Source: Acidovorax sp. sif1233 (GTDB lineage: Bacteria > Pseudomonadota > Gammaproteobacteria > Burkholderiales > Burkholderiaceae_C). From it: DNA of 64,000 bases. The position numbers and the translations under genes were made by a program. Position 1 is the stretch's first letter, and every line of letters starts with the position of its first letter. This document shows, one piece after another, positions 24,551 through 32,815 of the stretch. The notes under the pieces are model-generated. The model was not told the origin of the DNA and ran no database searches. It saw nothing but the letters and a program-made list of their open reading frames with translations. The stretch spans positions 310,001-374,000 of the forward strand of contig NZ_JAHUWZ010000001.1 of the NCBI RefSeq assembly GCF_019218755.1, written 5' to 3'.

Positions 24551-25945
24551 TCACCCCGCAGGCAAGCGCATCCCCACCCGCAATCCCCTCGGTACCACCC
24601 CCTCGGCCACCGTCCGGCCCCCATGCCGCAGCGCGATCTCCTCCACGATCGACAGCCCCAGCCCGCACCCGCCCGCCTTGTCCGACCCCCGCCAGAACCG
24701 CGCGAACAGATCGCCCAGGTGCTCGGCCGGCACGCCGGGCCCGTCGTCCTCCACCACCAGCAGGGCCCAGCGCCCGGGCTCCTCGCGGCCCACGCGCACC
24801 GTCACGGTGGCGCCTTCGCCCGCGTAGTGCAGCGCGTTGTCGATGAGGTTGTTGAGCGCCTCGCGCAGCAGCAGCGGGTGGCCCTGCACCGCCAGCTGGT
24901 CGTCGCCCTCATAGCCCAGGTCCATGCCCTGCGCCAGGGCGCGGGCCGCCCATTCGCGGGCCACCTCGCGCGCGAGCGCCGCCAGGTCGATGGACTGCAT
25001 CTCCACGTTCGATTCCGAGCGCGCCAGCTGTAGCAGCTGGTGCACCAGGTGGGCGCTGCGCTGCGCGGCCGACAGCACCTTGTGCAGCCGCTCCTGCACC
25101 GCGGGCTCATGGCTCTCGTGCAGCGCCAGCTCGGTCTGGCCGATGAGCCCCGCCAGCGGCGTGCGCAGCTGGTGCGCGGCATCGTTGAGGAAGCGCTTTT
25201 CCTTTTGCTGTCCGCGAGCCACGGTCTCCAGCAGCCGGTTGATGGTGCTGGCCAGCGAATGCACCTCCTGGGGGGCCGAGGTCAGCTCGATGGGCGGCAG
25301 GGGCGTGGTGCCCGCCTGGGGCCGGGCGCCGGCCTGCTCGATCTGGGCCTCCAGGCGCTTGAGCGGCTGCAGGCCGCGCAGCACGCCCGCGTAGACCACC
25401 GCGCTCAGCGCCAGCCCCATCAGCCCCATCGGGAACACCATCTGCTCCAGCAGCTCCTGCGCGATGCGTTCGCGCACCGTGAGGCTCTGGGCCACCTGCA
25501 CGCGCAGGGTCTGCCGTGTCTGGGGCGTGCCGTAGTCCACATCGAGCAGCGCCACGCGCACGGGGCGGTCGTCCACCCGCGCGTGGTAGAGGTACGGATC
25601 GCCCACGCGCACCTCCACCGGCGGCGGCGCGGGCAGCTGGGCATTGCCCAGCAGGAAGCGGCCGGGCGGGGACGACACCATGTAGGTGATGCGGTCGGCC
25701 GGGTCCTGCTCCAGGATGTCCTGCGCGGCCTTGGGGAAATCCACCAGCAGCCCGTCGCCGATGGGCTTGATCTGCCGCGCCAGCGCGCGCACTGACTGGG
25801 TCAGCGTCTGGTCGATGCCCTTTTCGCCGTTCTGCAGCGCGATGCGCCACGCCAGGAAACCGCCCGACAGCCACAGCACGAGCTGGGGCAGCAGCAGCCA
25901 CAGCAGCAGCTTGCGCTGCAGGGAGACCCCCGGGACCTGCCGCAT
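24551..25945 (-). CDS. Sensor histidine kinase, TctE/QseC-like
   Basis: 464 residues. Two membrane segments (residues ~12-32 and ~165-190) enclose a periplasmic sensor region of the 2CSK_N kind. Then come a HAMP-like linker, the phospho-acceptor FLNDAAHQLRTPLAGL, the N box NNLIDNALHYA, and the G boxes DDGPGVP and GCGLGLSIV. It phosphorylates the response regulator encoded upstream at 26812. The pair is divergent from a glucose-type transporter operon, which recalls the GtrS-GltR system of Pseudomonas, so sensing of a sugar-derived signal is inferred. The repeat A copy between kinase and regulator separates the two by 153 bp. Confidence 0.88.
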   Translation of the reverse strand: MRQVPGVSLQRKLLLWLLLPQLVLWLSGGFLAWRIALQNGEKGIDQTLTQSVRALARQIKPIGDGLLVDFPKAAQDILEQDPADRITYMVSSPPGRFLLGNAQLPAPPPVEVRVGDPYLYHARVDDRPVRVALLDVDYGTPQTRQTLRVQVAQSLTVRERIAQELLEQMVFPMGLMGLALSAVVYAGVLRGLQPLKRLEAQIEQAGARPQAGTTPLPPIELTSAPQEVHSLASTINRLLETVARGQQKEKRFLNDAAHQLRTPLAGLIGQTELALHESHEPAVQERLHKVLSAAQRSAHLVHQLLQLARSESNVEMQSIDLAALAREVAREWAARALAQGMDLGYEGDDQLAVQGHPLLLREALNNLIDNALHYAGEGATVTVRVGREEPGRWALLVVEDDGPGVPAEHLGDLFARFWRGSDKAGGCGLGLSIVEEIALRHGGRTVAEGVVPRGLRVGMRLPAG

Positions 25946-25979
25946 GTCAGTGGTGGCCCAGTGCAGGCCGTATGAAACT

Positions 25980-26096
25980 GGCGCGGCCGATGCCAGGGCC
26001 GCCGCGCAAGGGCCGCCCCGCCGCGCTGGCGGCGGCGTCCCCCTTCCCGCGCGCAGCGCGAGAGAAGGGGGAAGGCGCGCAGCGCCTCAGGGGGTT
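25980..26096 (-). repeat. Repeat A copy between kinase and regulator genes
   Basis: Reading leftwards: CCCCCTGAGGCGCTGCGCG, CTTCCCCCTTC...GAAGGGGGACGCC, GCGGGGCGGCCCTTGCGCGG, CATCGGCCGCGCC. This is the same order as the copies at 8759 and 45835. It starts 2 bp after the regulator's stop codon and lies inside the two-component operon. Confidence 0.8.
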
Positions 26097-26098
26097 GT

Positions 26099-26812
26099 TC
26101 ATGGTTTCGCCAGCATGTAGCCCAGGCCCCGGATGTTGCGGATGTTCAGCGGCGATGGGTCGAGCTTCTTGCGCAGCCGGTGCACGTAGACCTCCAGCGC
26201 ATTGGAGTTCAGCGGCGCAGCGGTCTGCCCGGGCTCGGGCGGGCTGGCGCGCCAGGCGGCCAGCACGTCGTCGCGCGTGACCACCTCGCCGCAGCGGTTC
26301 ACGAGCAGCTCCAGCAGCTCCCATTCGCGCTGGGTGAGGTCCAGCGGCTCGCCGTCGAGGGCCGCGCTGTGGCTGGCGTGGTCCAGCGCCAGGGGGCCGA
26401 TGGTGGTGCCGGGGCCCCCGGCGCTGCTCGCCTGGGTGAACGCCGGTTGCCGCGCGCGGCGCAGCATGGCCTGCAGGCGGGCCTGCAGCTCCTGCATGTT
26501 GAAGGGTTTTGTGATGTAGTCATCGGCCCCGGCGTTGAGGCCCAGCACGCGGTCCTCCACGCCGTCGCGCGCGGTGAGAATCAGCACCGGCAGGCCGGCG
26601 ATGTGGGTGCGCGCCCAGGTCAGCAGCTCCATGCCGTCGGCGCCCGGCAGGCCCAGGTCCAGGATGATGCCGTCCACCGCCTGCGCCTGCAAAAGGGCGG
26701 TGGCCTCGGCCACGCTCGACGCCGTGCAGACGCCGAACTCCAGCTGCTGCAGTTGCCCGGTCAGCGCGTCCAGCAACAGGGCATCATCTTCGACTATCAG
26801 TATCGTGGCCAT
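26099..26812 (-). CDS. Response regulator, OmpR/PhoB family
   Basis: 237 residues from the ATG at 26812 (MATILIVEDDALLLD); an in-frame ATG four codons upstream is possible. The receiver domain has the acidic pair EDD, the phospho-acceptor aspartate in IILDLGLPGADG, threonine in LTARD and lysine in YITKPF. The winged-helix DNA-binding domain occupies residues ~140-235 (LTQREWELLELLVNR, YVHRLRKKLD, RNIRGLGYML). It probably activates the divergent sugar transporter at 27051, whose promoter region also has a HexR-like site. Confidence 0.9.
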   Translation of the reverse strand: MATILIVEDDALLLDALTGQLQQLEFGVCTASSVAEATALLQAQAVDGIILDLGLPGADGMELLTWARTHIAGLPVLILTARDGVEDRVLGLNAGADDYITKPFNMQELQARLQAMLRRARQPAFTQASSAGGPGTTIGPLALDHASHSAALDGEPLDLTQREWELLELLVNRCGEVVTRDDVLAAWRASPPEPGQTAAPLNSNALEVYVHRLRKKLDPSPLNIRNIRGLGYMLAKP

Positions 26813-26970
26813 GGGATTGAGCATAACAAAGCGGCCTGCGCGGCCGCGCCGGTCCGCCTGCCCGGGGTGGCGCGGGGGTGGGCCTGCGCGCCGCACGTAA
26901 TCCGGTAACAGGGTGGAGCCCTGGCGGAGAAAGCACACCCCGGGAAAGTCCTGATATGTTCATTAATTAT

Positions 26971-26985
26971 TGTAATTAAAGTACC
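26971..26985. promoter_or_regulatory. HexR-like operator before the glucose transporter operon
   Basis: TGTAATTAAAGTACC matches 13 of 15 positions of the TGTAATTAAATTACA form of the HexR motif. It lies 66 bp before the binding-protein start in an A/T-rich island that also reads TTCATTAATTATTG. Confidence 0.6.
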
Positions 26986-27050
26986 GACTGCGCTGAACGG
27001 CACCGGTCTGCTGCGCACCAAACGGATTCAAACATCGAGGAGACAAGGGT

Positions 27051-28301
27051 ATGTGGAAGATGACAAAGATCGCCGCAGTGGCGGTGGGCCTGGCGGCAGC
27101 GATGTCCGCCAGCGCGGGGGAGGTCGAGGTCCTGCATTACTGGACTTCGGGCGGCGAGGCCAAGTCGGTGGCCGAGCTCAAGAAGATCATGCAGGCCAAG
27201 GGCCACACCTGGCGTGATTTCGCCGTGGCCGGCGGCGGCGGCGACAGCGCCATGACCGTGCTCAAGAGCCGCGTGATCTCGGGCAACCCGCCTTCGGCCG
27301 CGCAGACCAAGGGCCCGGCCATCCAGGAGTGGGCCTCCGAAGGCGTGCTGGCCAACATGGACGCCCTGGCCAAGGCCGAGAAGTGGGACGAGCTGCTGCC
27401 CAAGGTGGTCGCCGACGTCATGAAGTACAAGGGCGCCTACGTGGCGGCCCCCGTCAACGTGCACCGGGTCAACTGGATGTGGGGCAGCTCCGAGGCCCTG
27501 AAGAAGGCCGGCGTGGCCGCCATGCCCAAGACCTGGGACGAGTTCTTCGCCGCCGCCGACAAGCTCAAGGCCGCGGGCCTGGTGCCCGTGGCCCACGGGG
27601 GCCAGAACTGGCAGGATTTCACCACCTTCGAATCGGTGGTGCTCGGTGTCGGTGGTCCCAAGTTCTACCAGGACGCCCTGGTCAAGCTTGACGACAAGGC
27701 CATCAACAGCGACACCATGAAGAAGTCGCTCGAGACCTTCCGCCGCATCAAGTCGTACACCGACCCCGGAGCACCCGGCCGCGACTGGAACCTGGCCACG
27801 GCCATGCTGATCCAGGGCAAGGCGGGCTTCCAGCTCATGGGTGACTGGGCCAAGGGCGAGTTCCTGGCGGCCAACAAGGCGCCGGGCAAGGACTTCCTGT
27901 GCGCCGCGGCGCCGGGCACGACCACGTCGTTCACCTTCAACGTGGACTCGTTCATCCTGTTCAAGCTCAAGGATGCCGCTGCCCAGAAGGCGCAGAGCGA
28001 CCTGGCCAGTTCCATCATGAGCCCCGAATTCCAGGAGGTGTTCAACCTCAACAAGGGCTCCATCCCGGTGCGCGCCGGCCAGAAGATGGACAAGTTCGAC
28101 GACTGCGCCAAGGCCTCGGCCAAGGACTTCGCCGACACCGCCAAGAGCGGCAGCCTGCTGCCCAGCGTGGCCCATGGCATGGCGATCGCGCCCGCCACGG
28201 AAGGCGCCATCAAGGACGTGGTCAGCCAGTTCTGGAATGACGACAAGGTGAGCGTCGCCGACGCCATGAAGAAGATCGCGACCGCCGCGAAGACCAAATA
28301 A
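27051..28301 (+). CDS. gtsA: Glucose/sugar ABC transporter substrate-binding protein (GtsA-like)
   Basis: 416 residues with signal peptide ending AAMSASAG and mature start EVEVLHYWTSGGEAKSV. It belongs to the SBP_bac_1 sugar receptors, with KTWDEFFAAADKLKAAGLVPVAHGG in the centre and AQTKGPAIQEWA in the first lobe. Pseudomonas GtsA-type glucose/mannose receptors share this form. The operon continues with a LamB-type porin, two permeases, an ATPase and glucokinase, which fits free glucose as the main substrate. GAGGAG lies upstream of the ATG. Confidence 0.88.
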   Translation: MWKMTKIAAVAVGLAAAMSASAGEVEVLHYWTSGGEAKSVAELKKIMQAKGHTWRDFAVAGGGGDSAMTVLKSRVISGNPPSAAQTKGPAIQEWASEGVLANMDALAKAEKWDELLPKVVADVMKYKGAYVAAPVNVHRVNWMWGSSEALKKAGVAAMPKTWDEFFAAADKLKAAGLVPVAHGGQNWQDFTTFESVVLGVGGPKFYQDALVKLDDKAINSDTMKKSLETFRRIKSYTDPGAPGRDWNLATAMLIQGKAGFQLMGDWAKGEFLAANKAPGKDFLCAAAPGTTTSFTFNVDSFILFKLKDAAAQKAQSDLASSIMSPEFQEVFNLNKGSIPVRAGQKMDKFDDCAKASAKDFADTAKSGSLLPSVAHGMAIAPATEGAIKDVVSQFWNDDKVSVADAMKKIATAAKTK

Positions 28302-28325
28302 ACCACCACCACTGAGGGAATCAAC

Positions 28326-29513
28326 ATGATGAAAAGAAACCGCCTCACGGCGGTGGCTTTGGCCGCCGCATGCGCGATGAATGGAGCCATGGCACTGGAA
28401 GTTGCCGGCTTCGAGATGAACGGTTACTCGCGGGGTGGTCCCGTGTTCAACCACTCCGACGGCGTCAAGGGCAACCTGTCGCTCGGCGGCGAGCTGCAGA
28501 AGTTCCGCCTGGGCAACGAGGGCGACAACGGCATCGAAGTCAACTTCGCGCGCGGCTTCGAGACCAACGGCATCAAGTGGAAGGTGAACTACATGCCCGC
28601 CAAGTGGGGCAGCGGCGACATCAGCACCGAGCAGGCCTACGTGGAAATGAGCGGCTTCTCGTTCTCGCCCGAGGCCAAGTTCTGGGCCGGCCAGCGCCGC
28701 CTGCGGATCCAGGACGTGCACATCGTCGACTACTTCCTGCTCAACTACGGCGACAACATCGGCGCCGGCGTGACCGACGTGCCGATCGGCGGCATGAAGC
28801 TGGGTGTGGGCGTGTTCACCGGTGACAAGTTCGACGGCAACCTGCCCAACAACGTCAAGGCGCACCGCATCAACGCCGACCTGTCGGAAATCAACACCAA
28901 CCCCGGCGGCAAGCTGCGCGTGCTGCTGACGGCCGTGGGCGGCAAGGGCCAGGCCAATGGCGGCTCGGGCTCGGGCGTCTCGCTGATGCACACGCAAAAG
29001 GAATTCCTGCTGCCCAGCATCAGCAATACCCTGTACCTGCAGACCTCGCGGGGCCATGCCCGCATCGACGGGGAGTTCGAGGCCATCGACGGCAGCCGGC
29101 CCGGCCGGCGCTCCACGCGCATCGCTGACTCCATCAACTGGCAAAGCGGCCCCTTCGGCGGCCAGGCGCTCATTGGCTACCAGACCAACAAGGCCGACCT
29201 GACCGGCGTGGAGACCAAGGACTTCTCGCTGGGCGGCCGTGGTTCGTACGCGTTCACGCAGAACTTCAAGATGCTGGCCGAGCTGTCCACCACCACGCGC
29301 AAGGGCACGGGCCCCGACCAGCGCCTGTCCAAGGTCACGCTGGCGGGTGCCCTGGCCCTGTCGGAAGATTTCTGGTCGCGCCCCGAGCTGCGCCTGTATG
29401 TAACCAAGGCCAACTGGAACCAGGCCGCCGCCGTGGCCAATGCGGCCACCTTCGGTGCCAACGGCAAGACTTCGCGCACGCTGGTGGGTGTGCAGTACGA
29501 GGTCTGGTGGTAA
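28326..29513 (+). CDS. LamB-family outer membrane sugar porin
   Basis: 395 residues. The signal peptide ends MNGAMA, and the mature start LEVAGFEMNGYSRGG leads into FRLGNEGDNGIEVNF and FWAGQRRLRIQDVHIVDYFLLNYGDNIGAGV, the order seen in maltoporins (LamB). The C-terminus VGVQYEVWW ends in aromatic residues as outer-membrane proteins do. It sits 24 bp after the receptor gene and before the internal terminator, so receptor and porin form the highly expressed head of the operon. Pseudomonas uses an OprB porin in the same position, so this is a non-homologous or distant replacement. Glucose or oligosaccharide passage is inferred. Confidence 0.85.
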   Translation: MMKRNRLTAVALAAACAMNGAMALEVAGFEMNGYSRGGPVFNHSDGVKGNLSLGGELQKFRLGNEGDNGIEVNFARGFETNGIKWKVNYMPAKWGSGDISTEQAYVEMSGFSFSPEAKFWAGQRRLRIQDVHIVDYFLLNYGDNIGAGVTDVPIGGMKLGVGVFTGDKFDGNLPNNVKAHRINADLSEINTNPGGKLRVLLTAVGGKGQANGGSGSGVSLMHTQKEFLLPSISNTLYLQTSRGHARIDGEFEAIDGSRPGRRSTRIADSINWQSGPFGGQALIGYQTNKADLTGVETKDFSLGGRGSYAFTQNFKMLAELSTTTRKGTGPDQRLSKVTLAGALALSEDFWSRPELRLYVTKANWNQAAAVANAATFGANGKTSRTLVGVQYEVWW

Positions 29514-29637
29514 GTGATTCCACTTCGGGCCGCAGGGAGGCGCGGCGCGGGGCTTGGCCCGGCGCGGCGGCCCCTGTGGCCCGGACATGGAATGGTGAAG
29601 TGAGTTAGCGAGTTAGTCAGAGGTGACTTTGTTCTTT

Positions 29638-29669
29638 GGGGGGCACTCTGTGCGTGCCCCCCTTTTTTT
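29638..29669 (+). terminator. Intrinsic terminator inside the sugar transporter operon
   Basis: A 9 bp stem GGGGGGCAC / GTGCCCCCC around TCTGTGC is followed by seven T. It lies between the porin and the first permease gene, so it should end most transcripts after the receptor and porin, with read-through or a second promoter supplying the permeases. Confidence 0.88.
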
Positions 29670-29710
29670 CATATGCAGGCACATGCCAGAAATTTTTTCG
29701 CAGCCATGAA

Positions 29711-29762
29711 AAATGACCCCCACGCTCCGCCGCCGCGCGGGTCGCTGCCCCCGAGGGGGATG
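29711..29762. repeat. Possible partial repeat A-related sequence
   Basis: ATGACCCCCACGCTCCGCCG, CGCGGGTCGCTGCCCCCGAGGGGGATG: the C-run/G-run hairpin and TCGCT word resemble repeat A, but the conserved GGGGCGGCCCTTG part is missing. It is weakly supported. Confidence 0.35.
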
Positions 29763-29788
29763 TTTCTTCACCATGGGGGGGCCCGGCG

Positions 29789-30670
29789 ATGACCAAGAAT
29801 ACGTTCGAGACATGGTTGCCCAAGCTGGTCGTGACACCGGCTTTTGTTCTGGGTTTTGCGTTCATCTACGGCCTGATGCTGTGGAACGGCGTATTGAGCC
29901 TGACCGTTTCGCGCATGCTGCCCAACTACGAGTGGGCGGGCCTGGCGCAGTACGAGCGCCTGTGGGAGATGGACCGCTGGTGGGTGGCCTTGAAGAACCT
30001 GGGCATCTTCGGCGTGGGCTACGTGGGCGGGTCCCTGGCCATCGGCGTGGTGCTGGCCGTGCTGCTGGACCAGAAAATCCGCGCCGAGGGCGCGCTGCGC
30101 ACGATCTACCTGTACCCGATGGCGCTGTCCTTCGTGGTCACGGGCACGGCCTGGAAATGGCTGCTGAACCCGGGCCTGGGCATCGAAAAAATGGTGCGCG
30201 ACTGGGGCTTTCCTCACTTTGAATTCGGCTGGCTTGTCGATACCGAGATGGCCATCTACTGCGTGGTGATCGCCGGCATCTGGCAGAGCGCGGGCTTTGC
30301 GATGGCGCTGTTCCTCGCGGGCCTGCGCGGCATCGACGACAGCATCATCAAGGCCGCGCAGGTCGATGGCGCATCGCTGCCGCGCATCTACTGGCGCATC
30401 GTGCTGCCCGCGCTGCGGCCGGTGTTCTTCTCCACGCTCATGGTGCTGTCGCACCTGGCGATCAAGAGCTTCGACCTGGTGATGGCACTCACGGCCGGTG
30501 GCCCCGGCTTTGCCACCGACGTGCCCGCAACGTTCATGTACACCATGTCGTTCTCGCGCGGCCAGATCGGTCTGGGCGCGGCCAGCGCGACCATGATGCT
30601 GGCCACCGTGGCGGCGCTGGTCATTCCTTATCTCTACAGCGAACTGCGGACCAAGCCCCATGACCGCTAA
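29789..30670 (+). CDS. gtsB: Sugar ABC transporter permease (GtsB-like)
   Basis: 293 residues with about six membrane segments. The coupling EAA-type loop is DDSIIKAAQVDGASLPRIYWRIVLPALRPV (residues ~190-220), and the MalF-like features LYPMALSFVVTGTAWKWLLNPGLG and DLVMALTAGGPGFATDVP are clear. It overlaps the next permease gene by 11 bp. It lies 119 bp beyond the intrinsic terminator that separates it from the porin gene. Confidence 0.92.
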   Translation: MTKNTFETWLPKLVVTPAFVLGFAFIYGLMLWNGVLSLTVSRMLPNYEWAGLAQYERLWEMDRWWVALKNLGIFGVGYVGGSLAIGVVLAVLLDQKIRAEGALRTIYLYPMALSFVVTGTAWKWLLNPGLGIEKMVRDWGFPHFEFGWLVDTEMAIYCVVIAGIWQSAGFAMALFLAGLRGIDDSIIKAAQVDGASLPRIYWRIVLPALRPVFFSTLMVLSHLAIKSFDLVMALTAGGPGFATDVPATFMYTMSFSRGQIGLGAASATMMLATVAALVIPYLYSELRTKPHDR

Positions 30671-31529
30671 GCCTTCTGTATTTCCTTCCGTGGGCCGCCT
30701 GCTGGTCTACGCGGTGCTGGCCCTGGCCACCGCCTTTTTCCTGCTGCCGCTGTACGCGATGCTGGTCACGTCTTTCAAGGACGCCGAGGAGATCCGCAGC
30801 ACGTCGCTGCTGGCCTTGCCCGCCGCGCTGAACTGGTCGGCCTGGGGCACCGCGTGGTCCAGCGCCTGCACCGGCGTGGACTGCAACGGCCTGCGCCCGT
30901 TCTTCCTGAACTCGGTGGCCATGGCCGTGCCGGCGGTGCTGATCTCCACCGTGTGGGGCGCGCTCAACGGCTACGTGCTCAGCCTGTGGAAGTTCCGGGG
31001 CAGCGATGCGCTGTTCGGCATGCTGCTGTTCGGCGTGTTCATGCCCTTCCAGGTGGTGCTGCTGCCGATGAGCCAGGTGCTCGGCTGGTTGGGGCTGTCG
31101 AGCTCCATCACCGGCCTGGTGATGGTGCACTGCCTGGCGGGCCTGGCGGGCACCACGCTGTTCTTTCGCAACTACTACGCGGCCATTCCGAAAGAGCTGG
31201 TGAACGCCGCGCGCATGGACGGCGCGAGCTTCTTCCAGATCTTCTGGCGCATCGTGCTGCCGCTGTCCACGCCCATCATCATGGTCACGCTGATCTGGCA
31301 GTTCACCAACATCTGGAATGACTTTCTGTTCGGCGTGGTGTTCTCGGGCACCGACTCCAAGCCGGTGACCGTGGGCCTGAACAACCTGGCCAACACCAGC
31401 TCCAGCGTGAAGGCCTACAACGTGGACATGGCGGCCGCGATCATCGCGGGCCTGCCCACGATGGTGATCTATGTGCTGGCCGGTAAGTTTTTTGTGCGCG
31501 GGCTCACTGCCGGCGCCGTCAAAGGTTAA
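30660..31529 (+). CDS. gtsC: Sugar ABC transporter permease (GtsC-like)
   Basis: 289 residues of the MalG type: LYAMLVTSFKDAEEIR early, the coupling loop ELVNAARMDGASFFQIFWRIVLPLSTPI (residues ~180-210), and the C-terminal FFVRGLTAGAVKG that contacts the ATPase. Two cysteines (SACTGVDCNGL) sit in the first periplasmic loop. It pairs with the permease encoded upstream, whose 3' end it overlaps. Confidence 0.92.
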   Translation: MTAKPSVFPSVGRLLVYAVLALATAFFLLPLYAMLVTSFKDAEEIRSTSLLALPAALNWSAWGTAWSSACTGVDCNGLRPFFLNSVAMAVPAVLISTVWGALNGYVLSLWKFRGSDALFGMLLFGVFMPFQVVLLPMSQVLGWLGLSSSITGLVMVHCLAGLAGTTLFFRNYYAAIPKELVNAARMDGASFFQIFWRIVLPLSTPIIMVTLIWQFTNIWNDFLFGVVFSGTDSKPVTVGLNNLANTSSSVKAYNVDMAAAIIAGLPTMVIYVLAGKFFVRGLTAGAVKG

Positions 31530-31546
31530 GAAGGTAAGTAGAGATC

Positions 31547-32614
31547 ATGGCGTCATCACTCGACATCGCAGGCATCAACAAGCGTTTTGGCAAGGGCGAC
31601 AAGAGCGTGGAGGTGCTGCGCAAGGTGGACATCCACGTCGCGCCAGGCGAGTTCCTCATCCTGGTCGGCCCCTCGGGCTGCGGAAAGTCCACGCTGCTGA
31701 ACATCATTGCGGGCCTGGACGAGCCCACCGAGGGCGAGATCCGCATCGCCGGCAAGAACGTGGTGGGCATGCCCCCGCGCGACCGGGACATCGCCATGGT
31801 GTTCCAGAGCTACGCGCTGTACCCCACGCTCTCCGTGGCCGACAACATCGGCTTTGCGCTGGAGATGCGCAAGATGCCCAGGCCCGAGCGGCAAAAGCGC
31901 ATCGACGAAGTGGCGGCCATGCTGCAGATCAGCCACCTGCTGGACCGCCGGCCCAGCCAGCTCTCGGGCGGCCAGCGCCAGCGCGTGGCCATGGGCCGGG
32001 CGCTGGCGCGCCAGCCGCAGCTCTTTTTGTTCGACGAACCGCTGTCCAATCTGGACGCCAAGCTGCGCGTGGAGATGCGCGCCGAGATCAAGCGCCTGCA
32101 CCAGGCCAGTGGCATCACCAGCGTGTACGTGACGCACGACCAGGTCGAGGCCATGACCCTGGGCTCGCGCATCGCGGTGATGAAGGGCGGCGTCGTGCAG
32201 CAGCTGGGCACCCCCGACGAGATCTACAACCGCCCGGCCAACACCTACGTGGCGACCTTCATCGGCTCGCCCACCATGAACCTGCTGCGCGGTGGCGTGC
32301 AGGCCGGCGGGCAGTTTGGCATCGTGGGCGCTGCGCTGGACCTGGCACCGCCCGCGGGCGCCGCGGAGATGCTGCTGGGCGTGCGCCCCGAGCACCTGCA
32401 GCTGCAGGACGGTGCGCCCTGGCGCGGGCAGGTGAGCGTGGTGGAGCCCACGGGCCCCGACACCTATGTGATGGTGGACACCGCCGCAGGCAGCGTCACG
32501 CTGCGCACCGACGCACAAACCCGCGTGCAGCCGGGCGACCAGGTGGGCCTGACGGTGGCACCGGCCAACGCCCACTGGTTCGATGCGAAGTCCGAAGAGC
32601 GATTGACGGGCTGA
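31547..32614 (+). CDS. gtsD: Sugar ABC transporter ATPase (MalK/UgpC/GtsD-like)
   Basis: 355 residues. Walker A GPSGCGKST, signature QLSGGQRQRVAMGRA, Walker [17 protein letters not shown] and VTHDQVEAMTL are complete. The regulatory TOBE/OB region occupies the last ~110 residues, with the MalK-type LLGVRPEHLQL motif. The start lies 17 bp after the permease stop. It completes the importer GtsABCD. Confidence 0.94.
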   Translation: MASSLDIAGINKRFGKGDKSVEVLRKVDIHVAPGEFLILVGPSGCGKSTLLNIIAGLDEPTEGEIRIAGKNVVGMPPRDRDIAMVFQSYALYPTLSVADNIGFALEMRKMPRPERQKRIDEVAAMLQISHLLDRRPSQLSGGQRQRVAMGRALARQPQLFLFDEPLSNLDAKLRVEMRAEIKRLHQASGITSVYVTHDQVEAMTLGSRIAVMKGGVVQQLGTPDEIYNRPANTYVATFIGSPTMNLLRGGVQAGGQFGIVGAALDLAPPAGAAEMLLGVRPEHLQLQDGAPWRGQVSVVEPTGPDTYVMVDTAAGSVTLRTDAQTRVQPGDQVGLTVAPANAHWFDAKSEERLTG

Positions 32615-32689
32615 GAAGGACGAGCCTCCCGCCGCTGGGTCACCGCAAGAAGGGGCTTTGGTCTTTGCCTGAAGAGGTAATTCAGGTAA

Positions 32690-32745
32690 AAAGAGGCTCC
32701 AGCGCTTGTCCATAAAGCGCGAATAGCTATATAAATAATAGCATT
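32690..32745 (-). repeat. Repeat B copy between the transporter and glk
   Basis: AAAGAGGCTCCAGCGCTTG, TCCATAA, AGCGCGAATAGCTAT then ATAAATAATAG: a reverse-oriented copy with the A/T-rich tail. It lies in the 201 bp gap between the ATPase and glucokinase genes. Confidence 0.8.
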
Positions 32746-32815
32746 CATGATCCACGGGCCGCCGTCTGCCGCAGGGCAGCGGGGGCGTGTGACCTTTGGT
32801 CTCCATCTTTTTCCT

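Noticed and set aside
28326..29513. OprB-family porin as in Pseudomonas gts operons
   Set aside because: The visible motifs (FRLGNE, WAGQRRLRIQDVHIVDYF) are those of LamB, not OprB.
26976..29588. 870-codon minus-strand frame across gtsA and the porin
   Set aside because: It spans two clear plus-strand genes and their intergenic gap, with low-complexity composition; a codon-bias artefact.
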